64,000 nt of DNA. It comes from Agrobacterium larrymoorei. Lineage in GTDB: Bacteria > Pseudomonadota > Alphaproteobacteria > Rhizobiales > Rhizobiaceae. The notes under the pieces are model-generated. The model was not told where the DNA came from, did no database searches, and worked only from the letters and a program-made list of their open reading frames with translations. The position numbers and the translations under genes were made by a program. Below are positions 18,351-26,284 of the stretch, piece after piece (position 1 is the first letter of the stretch; the number at the start of each line of letters is the position of its first letter). The stretch covers positions 2,172,501 to 2,236,500 of the forward strand of contig NZ_JAUTBL010000002.1 in NCBI RefSeq assembly GCF_030819275.1, written 5' to 3'.

Positions 18351-18626
18351 ATGCGCCACCGTCGCGGTATCGATCTGATGGGCGCGGATGATGAGATAGC
18401 GGGACAGAAGACCAAGGACGTAACATTTGCCGACCTGCCGGAATGGTATTCGATCAGCGGCAAATGCGGAGGATGCGGAGAGGTGAGCATGCTGGAGCGG
18501 TGGGAATTGGAGCGACGGTTTGGCAAATCGCAGCAGTTGAAGCCGTTGGAACAGAAGTTGCGATGCGACAGATGCGGCAACCAAACCGGCAACCATTTCG
18601 TCTTCGGGCATCTATCCCGCGATTGA
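18351..18626 (+). CDS. small zinc-ribbon hypothetical protein
   Basis: 91 residues. Two CxxC pairs (KCGGCGE and RCDRCGN) about 35 residues apart form a likely zinc ribbon. The ATG follows the previous stop by one base and lies just after GGGAGTGAC. It is the last gene of the 17852-18626 cluster. The role could be nucleic-acid or protein binding; not known. Confidence 0.65.
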   Translation: MRHRRGIDLMGADDEIAGQKTKDVTFADLPEWYSISGKCGGCGEVSMLERWELERRFGKSQQLKPLEQKLRCDRCGNQTGNHFVFGHLSRD

Positions 18627-18837
18627 GGGCGGAAGCCGCTTTGGACGATGCAGATCACCTTTCGAAGATCATCTTGCCCACATGTGCAAAGTGATCGCTG
18701 GGAAGAAGGATCCACCGCTCTGGTGGGGTCTTCCGCAAACAGGATAGCGGCGGCTGAGGCTAAGGCAAACCTTCGCACCGATCGCGGCCAGTCAGCCAAA
18801 AGCGGTCGTAACCGACACCCGCAAAGGAGGGATCGAA

Positions 18838-18942
18838 ATGAAGAGATTAGCAAAGACTCTCAGACTTAGACGGACCCGACTCAGGACGACCGGCACATGG
18901 CAGGACGGAAAGCTGATGTCGTCTGTCCGTCGCGACATCTAA
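18838..18942 (+). CDS. very small basic peptide
   Basis: 34 codons from an ATG with a near-ideal ribosome site, AAAGGAGGG, a few bases upstream. The peptide is highly basic (KRLAKTLRLRRTRLRTTG), without a membrane segment or cysteines. Too short for standard gene callers. The ribosome site is the main argument for it being real. Confidence 0.45.
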   Translation: MKRLAKTLRLRRTRLRTTGTWQDGKLMSSVRRDI

Positions 18943-19077
18943 CCCACAGTCATAAAGGGTGATCGGCCAAAACAACGGCGAGTTCGGTGCGATGGATCGA
19001 CAGAGACCGCACGGTTCGGCGCGACGCCTCAACCCTGACATCAACATTTACCTGCCATGCAAACGGAGGTCTCCAGC

Positions 19078-19392
19078 ATGCGACGCGTCTCGCTTCTTTG
19101 TACGGTTTTCATGATCGCTCCCACACTGGCACTGGCCTGTTCCGAGCCTTCCAGCGATGTCCGCATTCCCAGGGCGCCCTCCAAGATTTCGCAGCCCTCT
19201 TGCGTGCTTTATTCCAATTGTTCGGACTATGACATGCGCTCCTACAAGAACGACGTCGCGACCTATATGCGCGCCCTGACGGAATATGCAGAGGACGCAG
19301 CCGATGCCGCCGATGCGGCGAAGGACTTTGCCAGCGACGCGGCAGAATATGCGAGATGCGAAAGCAGCGACGCCAGCTCAAAAATACGATGA
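19078..19392 (+). CDS. small secreted Cys-containing protein
   Basis: 104 residues from the ATG at 19078, which has CGGAGGT upstream. A signal peptide (MRRVSLLCTVFMIAPTLALA) is followed by Cys, so cleavage before C21 might give a lipoprotein, although the lipobox is imperfect. Mature part: cysteines in SCVLYSNCSDYD and an Ala/Asp repeat (EDAADAADAAKDFASDAA). Function unknown; a similar small secreted gene follows. Confidence 0.65.
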   Translation: MRRVSLLCTVFMIAPTLALACSEPSSDVRIPRAPSKISQPSCVLYSNCSDYDMRSYKNDVATYMRALTEYAEDAADAADAAKDFASDAAEYARCESSDASSKIR

Positions 19393-19498
19393 GATTTCGC
19401 ATGGCTTCGTCACCCGGGCGGATCCTGCGGCGACGGTCCAACACAGTTCAAATCAATGTCACTTCCAAATGAACGCCAATAGCGAAAGGATCGAACCC

Positions 19499-19765
19499 AT
19501 GAAGCGACTTATCCTATCTTCCATCATGGTGCTTGCAGCAAACAGCGCCTTCGCCGAGTGCGGGATGAACGCCTCGCGATGCTTCAAGAAAGATGGAAGC
19601 ACCTACGAACTCGAGCAGAATCTCGGAGGCGGATATTCCGTCACCCGAGACGGCAACAGTGAGGGACGGCTCTCGCAAAATCTCAGTGGTTCCTGGACGT
19701 TGACCAGACCGGACGGCACGACGGAAACGTTCGACCGAAAGCCATCATCAATTCCGAAGTACTAA
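19499..19765 (+). CDS. small secreted beta-rich protein
   Basis: 88 residues. Signal peptide cut near NSAFA|ECGM, two cysteines early in the mature part, then Gly/Ser/Thr-rich repeats that look like beta strands (GGGYSVTRDGNSEGRLSQNL; GSWTLTRPDGTTETFDR). GAAAGGA precedes the ATG; an earlier in-frame ATG at 19469 is less likely. Function unknown. Confidence 0.65.
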   Translation: MKRLILSSIMVLAANSAFAECGMNASRCFKKDGSTYELEQNLGGGYSVTRDGNSEGRLSQNLSGSWTLTRPDGTTETFDRKPSSIPKY

Positions 19766-19964
19766 AAGCGGCGATGATCCGGATCATTCTATACACGCGG
19801 CGCTCGGATTTCTGAGCAGGCCTTCAGGACAATGGGCGGGAGCGATGGAGGTGAGCTCTACGGCACCTCTGTTGCTCTGCGCGCTTTCCAAAGCTTCAGG
19901 CAGGTGGGACCGGTCTTTGTCGTGAACAGCCACACGATGGACACGACAGGGCTCTTGTGCCGCA

Positions 19965-20003
19965 CCTCATTATACATTATAAAATAATATATAATGAATG
20001 AGG
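19965..20003. promoter_or_regulatory. probable BigR operator/promoter of the blh operon
   Basis: A 39-bp element bounded by CCTCATT and its complement AATGAGG encloses a nearly pure A/T core with ATTATA and TATAAT-like elements. It lies immediately upstream of the blh start. BigR is known to repress its operon through an AT-rich palindrome overlapping the promoter, so this is the natural candidate site. Confidence 0.7.
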
Positions 20004-20015
20004 ATGGAGGCAGCC

Positions 20016-20513
20016 ATGCCGCTCACCAAAATCTCCGACAAACTCTCGGTCTCTACCCAACCCAGTATCGAAGAGATCGAGACCCTTCGCGCTCAAGGCT
20101 TCACGACATTCATCAACAATCGCCCGGATGGTGAAGATACGGCTCAGCCCGGCACGAAGGTTGAGGCGCAGGCAGCCGGCCAAAATGGTCTGGCCTATGC
20201 CCACATTCCGGTGACGATGAACACCATCACCGAGGCGGATGTGCGGGCCTTTCAGGATGCCATGCGCCAATCCGATGGTCCGGTTTTTGCCCATTGCAAA
20301 GGCGGCACCCGTTCGCTCAGCCTTTACGTGATCGGCGAAGTTCTGGATGGGCGAATGAAGGCAACCGACGTCGTTGCCTTCGGTCGCGAGCATGGCTTCG
20401 ATACGAGTGCCGCAGAGACCTGGCTTGCCCGCCACACCTCCCGGCGGGCGCAGGTGAAAGGCTTCTTTGACGCCCGCACCTCCAGCATTCAATATGTGGT
20501 CCTCCGATCCTGA
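20016..20513 (+). CDS. blh: Blh N-terminal half (DUF442), cut short by a frameshift
   Basis: From the ATG at 20016 (GGAGG five bases upstream) the frame encodes 165 residues of the DUF442 phosphatase-like domain, with the cysteine loop HCKGGTRS. It stops at TGA 20511-20513. In Rhizobiaceae and Xylella, Blh is one polypeptide of DUF442 plus a metallo-beta-lactamase persulfide dioxygenase. Here the second half continues in the +1 frame: the segment GTGGTCCTCCGAT has one C too many in the 20501-20506 tract. Either a true mutation, a programmed shift or a sequencing error. Confidence 0.8.
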   Translation: MPLTKISDKLSVSTQPSIEEIETLRAQGFTTFINNRPDGEDTAQPGTKVEAQAAGQNGLAYAHIPVTMNTITEADVRAFQDAMRQSDGPVFAHCKGGTRSLSLYVIGEVLDGRMKATDVVAFGREHGFDTSAAETWLARHTSRRAQVKGFFDARTSSIQYVVLRS

Positions 20514-21315
20514 ATCCGGCAAATGCGCCATCATCGACCCGGTGTTGGATTTCGACGAGACGTCCGGCGCCACAGCCACCATCAATGCCGATGCGATCCT
20601 CGATCATGTGCGTGGCCAAGGTCTCACGGTCGAATGGATTCTCGACACGCATCCGCATGCCGATCATTTCTCCGCCGCGCACTATCTGAAACATAAGACA
20701 GGTGCCCGCACCGCCATCGGTGAGCGCGTCGTGGACGTCCAGGCGCTGTGGAAGAATATCTACAACTGGCCGGACCTTGCGACCGACGGGTCGCAATGGG
20801 ACCACTTGTTTGCCCATGGCGAGACGTTCAAGATCGGCTCGCTCGATGCGCGGATTCTCTTCTCTCCCGGGCACACGCTCGCCTCGATCACCTATGTCAT
20901 CGGCAACGCGGCCTTCATTCACGATACGCTGTTCATGCCGGATGGCGGAACGGCGCGCGCCGATTTTCCCGGCGGAGATGCGGATGCCCTCTGGGATTCC
21001 ATTCAGGATATTCTGGCCCTGCCGGATGAGACACGGCTCTTCACCGGCCACGACTACCAGCCGAATGGCCGCACCCCGCGATGGGAAAGCACGGTGGCTG
21101 AACAGAAAGCCTCCAACCCGCATATTGCAGGCGTCAGCAGGCAGGATTTCGTTACGCTTCGGACCAAGCGCGACAAGACGCTCCCCATGCCGAAGCTCAT
21201 GCTGCATGCGCTACAGGTGAATATTTGCGGTGGCCGCCTGCCGGAACCGGAAGCGAACGGCAAACGCTATCTCAAGTTCCCCCTGGATGCCTTGCAGGGA
21301 GCGGTTGGGGAATGA
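20467..21315 (+). CDS. blh: Blh C-terminal half, ETHE1-type persulfide dioxygenase
   Basis: This frame carries a full ETHE1-like metallo-beta-lactamase domain: DTHPHADHFSA (HxHxDH iron-binding motif), FSPGHTLAS, and FTGHDYQPNG. It should oxidise glutathione persulfide to sulfite. The family-like sequence starts at SDPESGKCAIIDPVLDFDE, directly after the putative one-base insertion. The nominal start is TTG 20467 and the first in-frame ATG is 20494; neither has a good ribosome site, arguing that it was once fused to the DUF442 half. The stop overlaps the bigR ATG. Confidence 0.82.
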   Translation: MTPAPPAFNMWSSDPESGKCAIIDPVLDFDETSGATATINADAILDHVRGQGLTVEWILDTHPHADHFSAAHYLKHKTGARTAIGERVVDVQALWKNIYNWPDLATDGSQWDHLFAHGETFKIGSLDARILFSPGHTLASITYVIGNAAFIHDTLFMPDGGTARADFPGGDADALWDSIQDILALPDETRLFTGHDYQPNGRTPRWESTVAEQKASNPHIAGVSRQDFVTLRTKRDKTLPMPKLMLHALQVNICGGRLPEPEANGKRYLKFPLDALQGAVGE

Positions 21316-21644
21316 CCGTTCTACCGAAGGACCTGGCGCTTTCGCCCGCCGAAATGGCAGACCGCGCCGCAGAGGTTGCTAACCTGTTGAAAACCCTGTC
21401 GCACCCCGCGCGCCTGATGATTGTCTGCACCCTGGTCGAGGGGGAATTCTCCGTCGGGGATCTGGAGGGGCGGCTCGATCTGCACCAGCCGCATCTCTCT
21501 CAGCACCTTACCGTGCTGAGAGGCTCCGGCATTGTCGATACCAGACGCGAGGGAAAGCAGATTTTCTATCGGCTGACGGAGGAAAAGGCTGCCCAACTGG
21601 TTGCCGCGCTCTATGACATCTTCTGCGTGAGGGAAACACCATGA
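21312..21644 (+). CDS. bigR: BigR, sulfide-responsive ArsR-type repressor
   Basis: 110 residues. ArsR winged helix with LLKTLSHPARLMIVCTLVEG and LHQPHLSQHLTVLRGSGIV. Two cysteines, C39 (MIVCTL) and C105 (DIFCV), correspond to the redox pair of Xylella BigR that forms a disulfide or polysulfide on sulfide stress and releases DNA. The ATG overlaps the blh stop (ATGA), and its stop overlaps the next ATG. It should repress the operon from the AT palindrome at 19965-20003. Confidence 0.9.
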   Translation: MTVLPKDLALSPAEMADRAAEVANLLKTLSHPARLMIVCTLVEGEFSVGDLEGRLDLHQPHLSQHLTVLRGSGIVDTRREGKQIFYRLTEEKAAQLVAALYDIFCVRETP

Positions 21645-22051
21645 GCCCCTATCTCGCCTCTCTCGCCGGCGGCCTGTTGATCGGTGCCTCTGCCGTCACA
21701 CTGCTTCTTCTCAACGGTCGCATTGCCGGCATCAGCGGCATTGTCGGACGCCTTGCCCAAGGCGTCGGGCTTTCCACCAACCTTGCATTCGTGCTGGGCC
21801 TGCTGCTCGGGCCGATTGCCTATCTTTCTCTCTTCGGTGGCTGGCCGCAGATCGAGATCACCACGCCCTGGCCCATCATCATCGTCGCTGGGTTGCTGGT
21901 CGGCTTTGGCTCGCGGATGGGCTCGGGCTGCACCAGCGGCCACGGCGTGCTGGGGCTCGCACGGCTGTCTCCCCGCTCCATGGCGGCGGTCGCGACGTTT
22001 CTTGCAACGGGCATTATAGCCGTCGCAATCCTACGAGGCGTCGGATTATGA
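21641..22051 (+). CDS. YeeE/YedE-type sulfur transport subunit
   Basis: 136 residues with about four membrane helices and the signature [12 protein letters not shown], whose cysteine is central to YeeE/YedE thiosulfate or sulfide-type channels. It overlaps bigR (ATGA) and is followed by its partner. In BigR operons this pair is thought to move sulfur species across the inner membrane. Confidence 0.87.
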   Translation: MSPYLASLAGGLLIGASAVTLLLLNGRIAGISGIVGRLAQGVGLSTNLAFVLGLLLGPIAYLSLFGGWPQIEITTPWPIIIVAGLLVGFGSRMGSGCTSGHGVLGLARLSPRSMAAVATFLATGIIAVAILRGVGL

Positions 22052-22494
22052 ACCGCTCGATCCTTCAATTCTCCGCAGCACTCGCATCCGGCCTGATCTT
22101 CGGCCTTGGCCTGTCACTTTCCGGCATGCTAAACCCTGCCCGCGTCCAAGCCTTTCTGGATGTCTTCGGCCATTGGGACCCCAGCCTCGCTTTCGTCCTC
22201 GGCGGCGCCGTCCTCATTGCCTTTATCGGTGTGCGGGTAGCAAAGCGCATGGAGCACCCCGTGCTGGACGACAGGTTCCACCTCTCGACAAACCAGAAGA
22301 TCGATGCGCCGCTCATCATCGGCTCGGCCCTCTTCGGCCTGGGCTGGGGGCTCGGCGGTTTTTGCCCAGGCCCCGCCATCGCGTCCCTCTCCGTGGCATC
22401 CCTCACCGGCAGCGCGCCACAGGTCGTTCTCTTTGTCGTCGCCATGCTTATCGGCATGATGCTTCATGATCGCCTATGGAACAGGCGTCTGTGA
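22048..22494 (+). CDS. YeeE/YedE-type partner subunit (DUF6691-like)
   Basis: 148 residues, about four membrane helices, with the motif [13 protein letters not shown] near the end. Its ATG overlaps the previous stop. Together the two half-size proteins equal one full YeeE channel. Last gene of the blh-bigR operon. Confidence 0.87.
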   Translation: MNRSILQFSAALASGLIFGLGLSLSGMLNPARVQAFLDVFGHWDPSLAFVLGGAVLIAFIGVRVAKRMEHPVLDDRFHLSTNQKIDAPLIIGSALFGLGWGLGGFCPGPAIASLSVASLTGSAPQVVLFVVAMLIGMMLHDRLWNRRL

Positions 22495-22725
22495 TCACAC
22501 GGGGTGCCATCCATAATGCACGACCATTGAGCGCTGGCTCAGCGCCACCCCCGCAAATTGACCCGACTCAATCCCTACGGCTAAAGACCCAGACCGACAG
22601 AACTCACGTAACGTCATTAACGAAGTATTGATCGGAACTTCTTCTTCTGTTGCGCCTTAAATAGTTATGGTATTGAATTGACCTGTATTTCTTGCAGACC
22701 CGCATCTTACTCAAGGTAATTTCCA

Positions 22726-23703
22726 GTGCTGGATGGCCCTAATAGCTCTCGCTTTATCACCGCGGCCCTCGCAGCTTCGGACGACTGCATCAAAGTCATA
22801 GGACTTGACGGGTCCCTGCAATTCATGAGCGAAGGCGGCCAGCGGGTGATGGAGGTGGACAACTTCTCCCAGTTCCAGGGCTGCCCCTGGCCGGACTTCT
22901 GGCAGGGACAGGGTAACGCTGATGCGGTCGCCGCACTGGATGAAGCGCGTGCTGGACGCTCAGCCCGCTTCACCGGCTTCGCCAATACGGCAAAGGGCAC
23001 ACCGCGTTACTGGGACGTTAAGGTTTCTCCGCTTTTCGATGAGCGAGGTACCGTTGAAAGCATCCTTTCCATTTCGAGAGACATCACCGCCTTGAAGGCT
23101 TTCGAGGATGAACAGATCCTGTTGCGCAACGAGCTTGCGCACCGCATTAAAAATATCCTCGCCCTCGTACAGGCCGTCGCCTCGCAAACGTTGAAAGACG
23201 ATGCGGATATGGCGATTGCGAAACCAACCTTCCTCTCGCGCCTGGGCGCGCTCAGCCGCGGGCACGAAATCCTCATCAACGCCCATCACAACCCGACGCA
23301 ACTGCGCACACTGGCCGAGGCCGTCGTTGCCGAGCACAGCGCAGGCCGCGTTCTCATCGACGGCCCCGAGATCGATCTTTCGGCCAAATGCTCCCTTGCC
23401 CTCACCCTCGCCTTCCACGAACTCGCCACCAACGCCTTCAAATACGGCGCGCTCTCCAACGACACCGGCATTGTCTCCCTCACCTGGAAACTCAACGACG
23501 ACGCCGAACGCCCTACCCTCGATCTCACCTGGAAAGAAACCGGCGGCCCCGAGGTGTTTGAGCCGACCCGTCGTGGCTTTGGATCAAGAATGATCGACAA
23601 GGCGCTCTCCTCCTATCTGGGAGGCACGAGCAAGATTGATTTCAACAGAGACGGGCTGGTGTTTTCGCTCTCGGCACCGGTTGCCAATCTGATTGAAAAC
23701 TGA
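22726..23703 (+). CDS. PAS-HWE sensor histidine kinase
   Basis: 325 residues from a GTG at 22726 with AAGG upstream. One PAS domain (about 10-125; ending SISRDITALKAF), then an HWE kinase: ELAHRIKNILALVQ with the phospho-accepting His, FHELATNAFKYGALS N-box and LTWKETGGP with the W-x-E. No membrane segment and no LOV cysteine motif. No receiver gene nearby. The 230-bp gap before it contains no recognisable gene. Confidence 0.9.
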   Translation: MLDGPNSSRFITAALAASDDCIKVIGLDGSLQFMSEGGQRVMEVDNFSQFQGCPWPDFWQGQGNADAVAALDEARAGRSARFTGFANTAKGTPRYWDVKVSPLFDERGTVESILSISRDITALKAFEDEQILLRNELAHRIKNILALVQAVASQTLKDDADMAIAKPTFLSRLGALSRGHEILINAHHNPTQLRTLAEAVVAEHSAGRVLIDGPEIDLSAKCSLALTLAFHELATNAFKYGALSNDTGIVSLTWKLNDDAERPTLDLTWKETGGPEVFEPTRRGFGSRMIDKALSSYLGGTSKIDFNRDGLVFSLSAPVANLIEN

Positions 23704-23752
23704 AGCAATCCACGAGCCCGCGGCGTTCTCCACGCCCGAAACACGCGAGCTG

Positions 23753-23786
23753 TTGACTCAGATAAAATATCCATTATTCTGGATAT
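23753..23786 (+). promoter_or_regulatory. arsR promoter and operator
   Basis: TTGACT (23753-23758) and TATTCT (23775-23780), 16 bases apart, form a sigma-70 promoter. The inverted repeat ATATCC-N8-GGATAT (23767-23786) covers the -10 and ends right at the arsR ATG. The predicted start of transcription falls at or within a few bases of that ATG, so the mRNA may be leaderless. Confidence 0.7.
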
Positions 23787-24149
23787 ATGGATACTAATCT
23801 AGCCATCACAGCGCTATCGGCCCTTGCGCAACCCACGCGTCTTGAAACATTCCGTCTCCTCGTGAAGGCGGAGCCCGATGGTGTGGCGGCCGGCGAGCTG
23901 GCTCGGTTGGTGGACGTGCCCCAAAACACGATGTCGGCACATCTCGGCATCTTGCAGCGAGCAGGCATCGTGAAAAGCGACCGGCAAAGCCGCTCCATTA
24001 TCTATCGCGCCGATCTCGATGGTTTTCGTGCGCTGACGCTTTTCCTGCTCAAGGATTGCTGCAACGGCAACGCCGCGCTCTGCGCGCCGCTGATCGCCGA
24101 TTTGACGCCCTGCTGCGTACCGGAAGGCGCAACGTCATGCCCGAATTGA
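23787..24149 (+). CDS. arsR: ArsR, arsenical-responsive repressor
   Basis: 120 residues. Winged helix with LAQPTRLETFRLLVKAEPDG and VPQNTMSAHLGILQRAGIV. As(III) ligands are likely C91, C92 and C99 in KDCCNGNAALC; more cysteines (109, 110, 118) lie at the C terminus. It heads the operon arsR, acetyltransferase, small ORF, acr3, arsC, arsH, and would repress it via the dyad at 23767-23786. No ribosome site is visible before the ATG. Confidence 0.92.
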   Translation: MDTNLAITALSALAQPTRLETFRLLVKAEPDGVAAGELARLVDVPQNTMSAHLGILQRAGIVKSDRQSRSIIYRADLDGFRALTLFLLKDCCNGNAALCAPLIADLTPCCVPEGATSCPN

Positions 24150-24577
24150 TTCTCCGGCAGATGACCGTGTTGGAAGCGCAACGCAAGGCACTGGAGGCGG
24201 AAGGCCTGCTGGTCGAGGATCTCGAAGGGCCCGACCGCAGATATTTTTCCGCGGCCAATGAGGAAGGTCATGTAGTCGGCTATTCTGGCCTTGAGTACTG
24301 CGATGAGAAGAATGCTCTTCTGCGCTCGGTCGTCGTCCTGCCAAGCTTCCGCTCGCAGGGGCTCGGACGGAAACTGGTCGAACTGATGCTGGCTGAGGTG
24401 CATCCGTCGGCGGACGTCTATCTCGTGACGACAAGTGCTGCGGATTTCTTCGAGAGCATCGGCTTTGCGCGCATTTCACGCGACGCCACACCACAGGCAA
24501 TCCTATCGACCCGCCAGTTATCGGGCCTCTGCCCGGCCTCGGCGACGGTCATGAAACTGAGCAAGTCACAGACCTGA
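24137..24577 (+). CDS. GNAT acetyltransferase of the ars operon (ArsN-like)
   Basis: 146 residues starting at ATG 24137, which overlaps the end of arsR and has GGAAGG upstream. The acetyl-CoA site is VVVLPSFRSQGLGRKLVELML. Proteins like this in ars operons are called ArsN2. The related ArsN1 acetylates arsinothricin or phosphinothricin, but this one's substrate is not established. Confidence 0.82.
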   Translation: MPELILRQMTVLEAQRKALEAEGLLVEDLEGPDRRYFSAANEEGHVVGYSGLEYCDEKNALLRSVVVLPSFRSQGLGRKLVELMLAEVHPSADVYLVTTSAADFFESIGFARISRDATPQAILSTRQLSGLCPASATVMKLSKSQT

Positions 24578-24591
24578 CACGGAACGTGACC

Positions 24592-24801
24592 ATGCCCGAC
24601 AAGACCCACCCGGCAGCGGTTGTCAAAGCCAAGGCGAAAGTTCAACGGGTCTCGGCGCATGCAGCACGGTCTCTCAAGAACAGTGTCTTGGCATTTTTGG
24701 GCCTGCCGATCACATCTACCGACCGTCTCGCCGTCCAACAGAAGCTCAAGCAGATCAAGCGTATGGAAGGGTCTACCATGATCGAGGAAAAGTGCGCCTG
24801 A
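24592..24801 (+). CDS. small basic hypothetical protein in the ars operon
   Basis: 69 residues, lysine- and arginine-rich (VVKAKAKVQRVSAHAARSLK), with a moderately hydrophobic middle (NSVLAFLGLP). Its stop overlaps the acr3 start (TGATG), which ties it to the operon. Not recognised as a known ars gene. Confidence 0.55.
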   Translation: MPDKTHPAAVVKAKAKVQRVSAHAARSLKNSVLAFLGLPITSTDRLAVQQKLKQIKRMEGSTMIEEKCA

Positions 24802-25859
24802 TGTCCATGTTCGAACGGTACCTGACCGTCTGGGTCTTTCTGTGCATCATCGTTGGAATTGCCTTTGGCCATCTGACGCCGAACCTCTTCCAGACCATAG
24901 GCGCCGCCGAGATCGCCAACGTCAACATTCCGGTTGCCATCCTGATATGGTTGATGGTCATCCCCATGCTGCTAAAGATCGACTTTGGCTCGTTGGCGAA
25001 AGTCGGCAGCTATTGGCGCGGCATCGGGGTGACGCTGTTCATCAACTGGGCGGTAAAGCCCTTCTCGATGGCGCTGCTGGGCTGGCTGTTCGTCGGCTGG
25101 CTCTTCCGCCCGATGTTGCCCGCCGATCAGATCGACTCGTATATTGCAGGTCTGATCATTCTGGCAGCCGCACCGTGCACGGCCATGGTCTTCGTCTGGT
25201 CGAACCTGACAAAGGGCGAGCCGCACTTCACCTTGTCTCAGGTCGCCCTCAATGACGCCATCATGATCGTTGCTTTCGCCCCGATCGTCGCGCTGTTGCT
25301 CGGGCTGTCGGCAATCACCGTGCCGTGGGCCACGCTGACGATCTCGGTCATCCTCTACATTCTGATCCCGGTTGCCACCGCGCAGGTCTTGAGAAAGCTG
25401 CTGACAGCCGACGGGACGACGCGGTCTCTGGATTTGCTGCTGTCGAAGCTGCAACCTCTCTCACTCGTCGCACTGCTGGCGACACTGGTCCTGCTCTTCG
25501 GCTTCCAAGGAGAGCAGATCATCGCGCAGCCTGCCATTATAGGATTACTGGCGGTTCCGATCCTGATCCAGGTGTATCTCAACTCCGGGCTGGCCTACCT
25601 GCTGAACCGCATGGCGGGCGAACAACACTGCGTCGCCGGACCTTCAGCCCTTATAGGGGCGAGCAATTTCTTCGAACTTGCTGTCGCCGCAGCCATCAGC
25701 CTGTTCGGCTTCCAGTCGGGCGCCACACTCGCAACCGTCGTCGGCGTGCTCATCGAGGTGCCCGTCATGCTGTCCGTCGTCTGGATCGTGAACCGCTCGA
25801 AGGGTTGGTACGAGAGCGCCCCATCCGTTTCAAAGAACGCCCAAGCCAAGGAGGCATAA
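24801..25859 (+). CDS. acr3: Acr3 arsenite efflux transporter
   Basis: 352 residues, about ten membrane helices, of the Acr3 (BART) family. It keeps the essential cysteine in helix 4 (AAAPCTAMVFVWSNLTKGEP) and the conserved NDAIMIVAFAPIV segment. The ATG at 24801 is coupled to the previous stop. It would extrude As(OH)3, partnered by ArsC in the same operon. Confidence 0.95.
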   Translation: MSMFERYLTVWVFLCIIVGIAFGHLTPNLFQTIGAAEIANVNIPVAILIWLMVIPMLLKIDFGSLAKVGSYWRGIGVTLFINWAVKPFSMALLGWLFVGWLFRPMLPADQIDSYIAGLIILAAAPCTAMVFVWSNLTKGEPHFTLSQVALNDAIMIVAFAPIVALLLGLSAITVPWATLTISVILYILIPVATAQVLRKLLTADGTTRSLDLLLSKLQPLSLVALLATLVLLFGFQGEQIIAQPAIIGLLAVPILIQVYLNSGLAYLLNRMAGEQHCVAGPSALIGASNFFELAVAAAISLFGFQSGATLATVVGVLIEVPVMLSVVWIVNRSKGWYESAPSVSKNAQAKEA

Positions 25860-25861
25860 TC

Positions 25862-26284
25862 ATGCAGGTCACCATCTATCACAATCCGTCCTGCGGCACC
25901 TCGCGCAATACGCTGGCGATGATCCGCAACGCCGGTATCGAACCCACGGTCGTCGAGTATATCCAAACCCCGCCATCACGCGCAGAGTTGAAGGCAATGA
26001 TCACCGATGCCGGGTTGACGGTCCGGGAAGCGATCCGGGAAAAAGGCACGCCCTATGCCGAGCTCGGGCTGGACGATCCAGCGTTGAGCGACGAGCAGTT
26101 GCTGGATGCCATGGTGAAATATCCGATCCTGATCAACCGGCCTTTCGTGGTTACGCCTCTTGGCACAAGGCTGTGCCGCCCGTCGGAAGTGGTGCTCGAT
26201 ATACTGCCGGATAGTCACAAGGGCGCTTTCACCAAGGAAGATGGAGAGCAGGTTCTCGATCAGGAGGGTAAGCGCCTTGTCTAG
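25862..26284 (+). CDS. arsC: ArsC, glutaredoxin-dependent arsenate reductase
   Basis: 140 residues. The catalytic cysteine is C11 in [13 protein letters not shown], and [18 protein letters not shown] carries the conserved arginines, as in the E. coli plasmid type. It reduces As(V) to As(III) for Acr3. It starts two bases after acr3; AAGGAGG ahead is a good ribosome site. Its end overlaps the arsH start. Confidence 0.95.
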   Translation: MQVTIYHNPSCGTSRNTLAMIRNAGIEPTVVEYIQTPPSRAELKAMITDAGLTVREAIREKGTPYAELGLDDPALSDEQLLDAMVKYPILINRPFVVTPLGTRLCRPSEVVLDILPDSHKGAFTKEDGEQVLDQEGKRLV

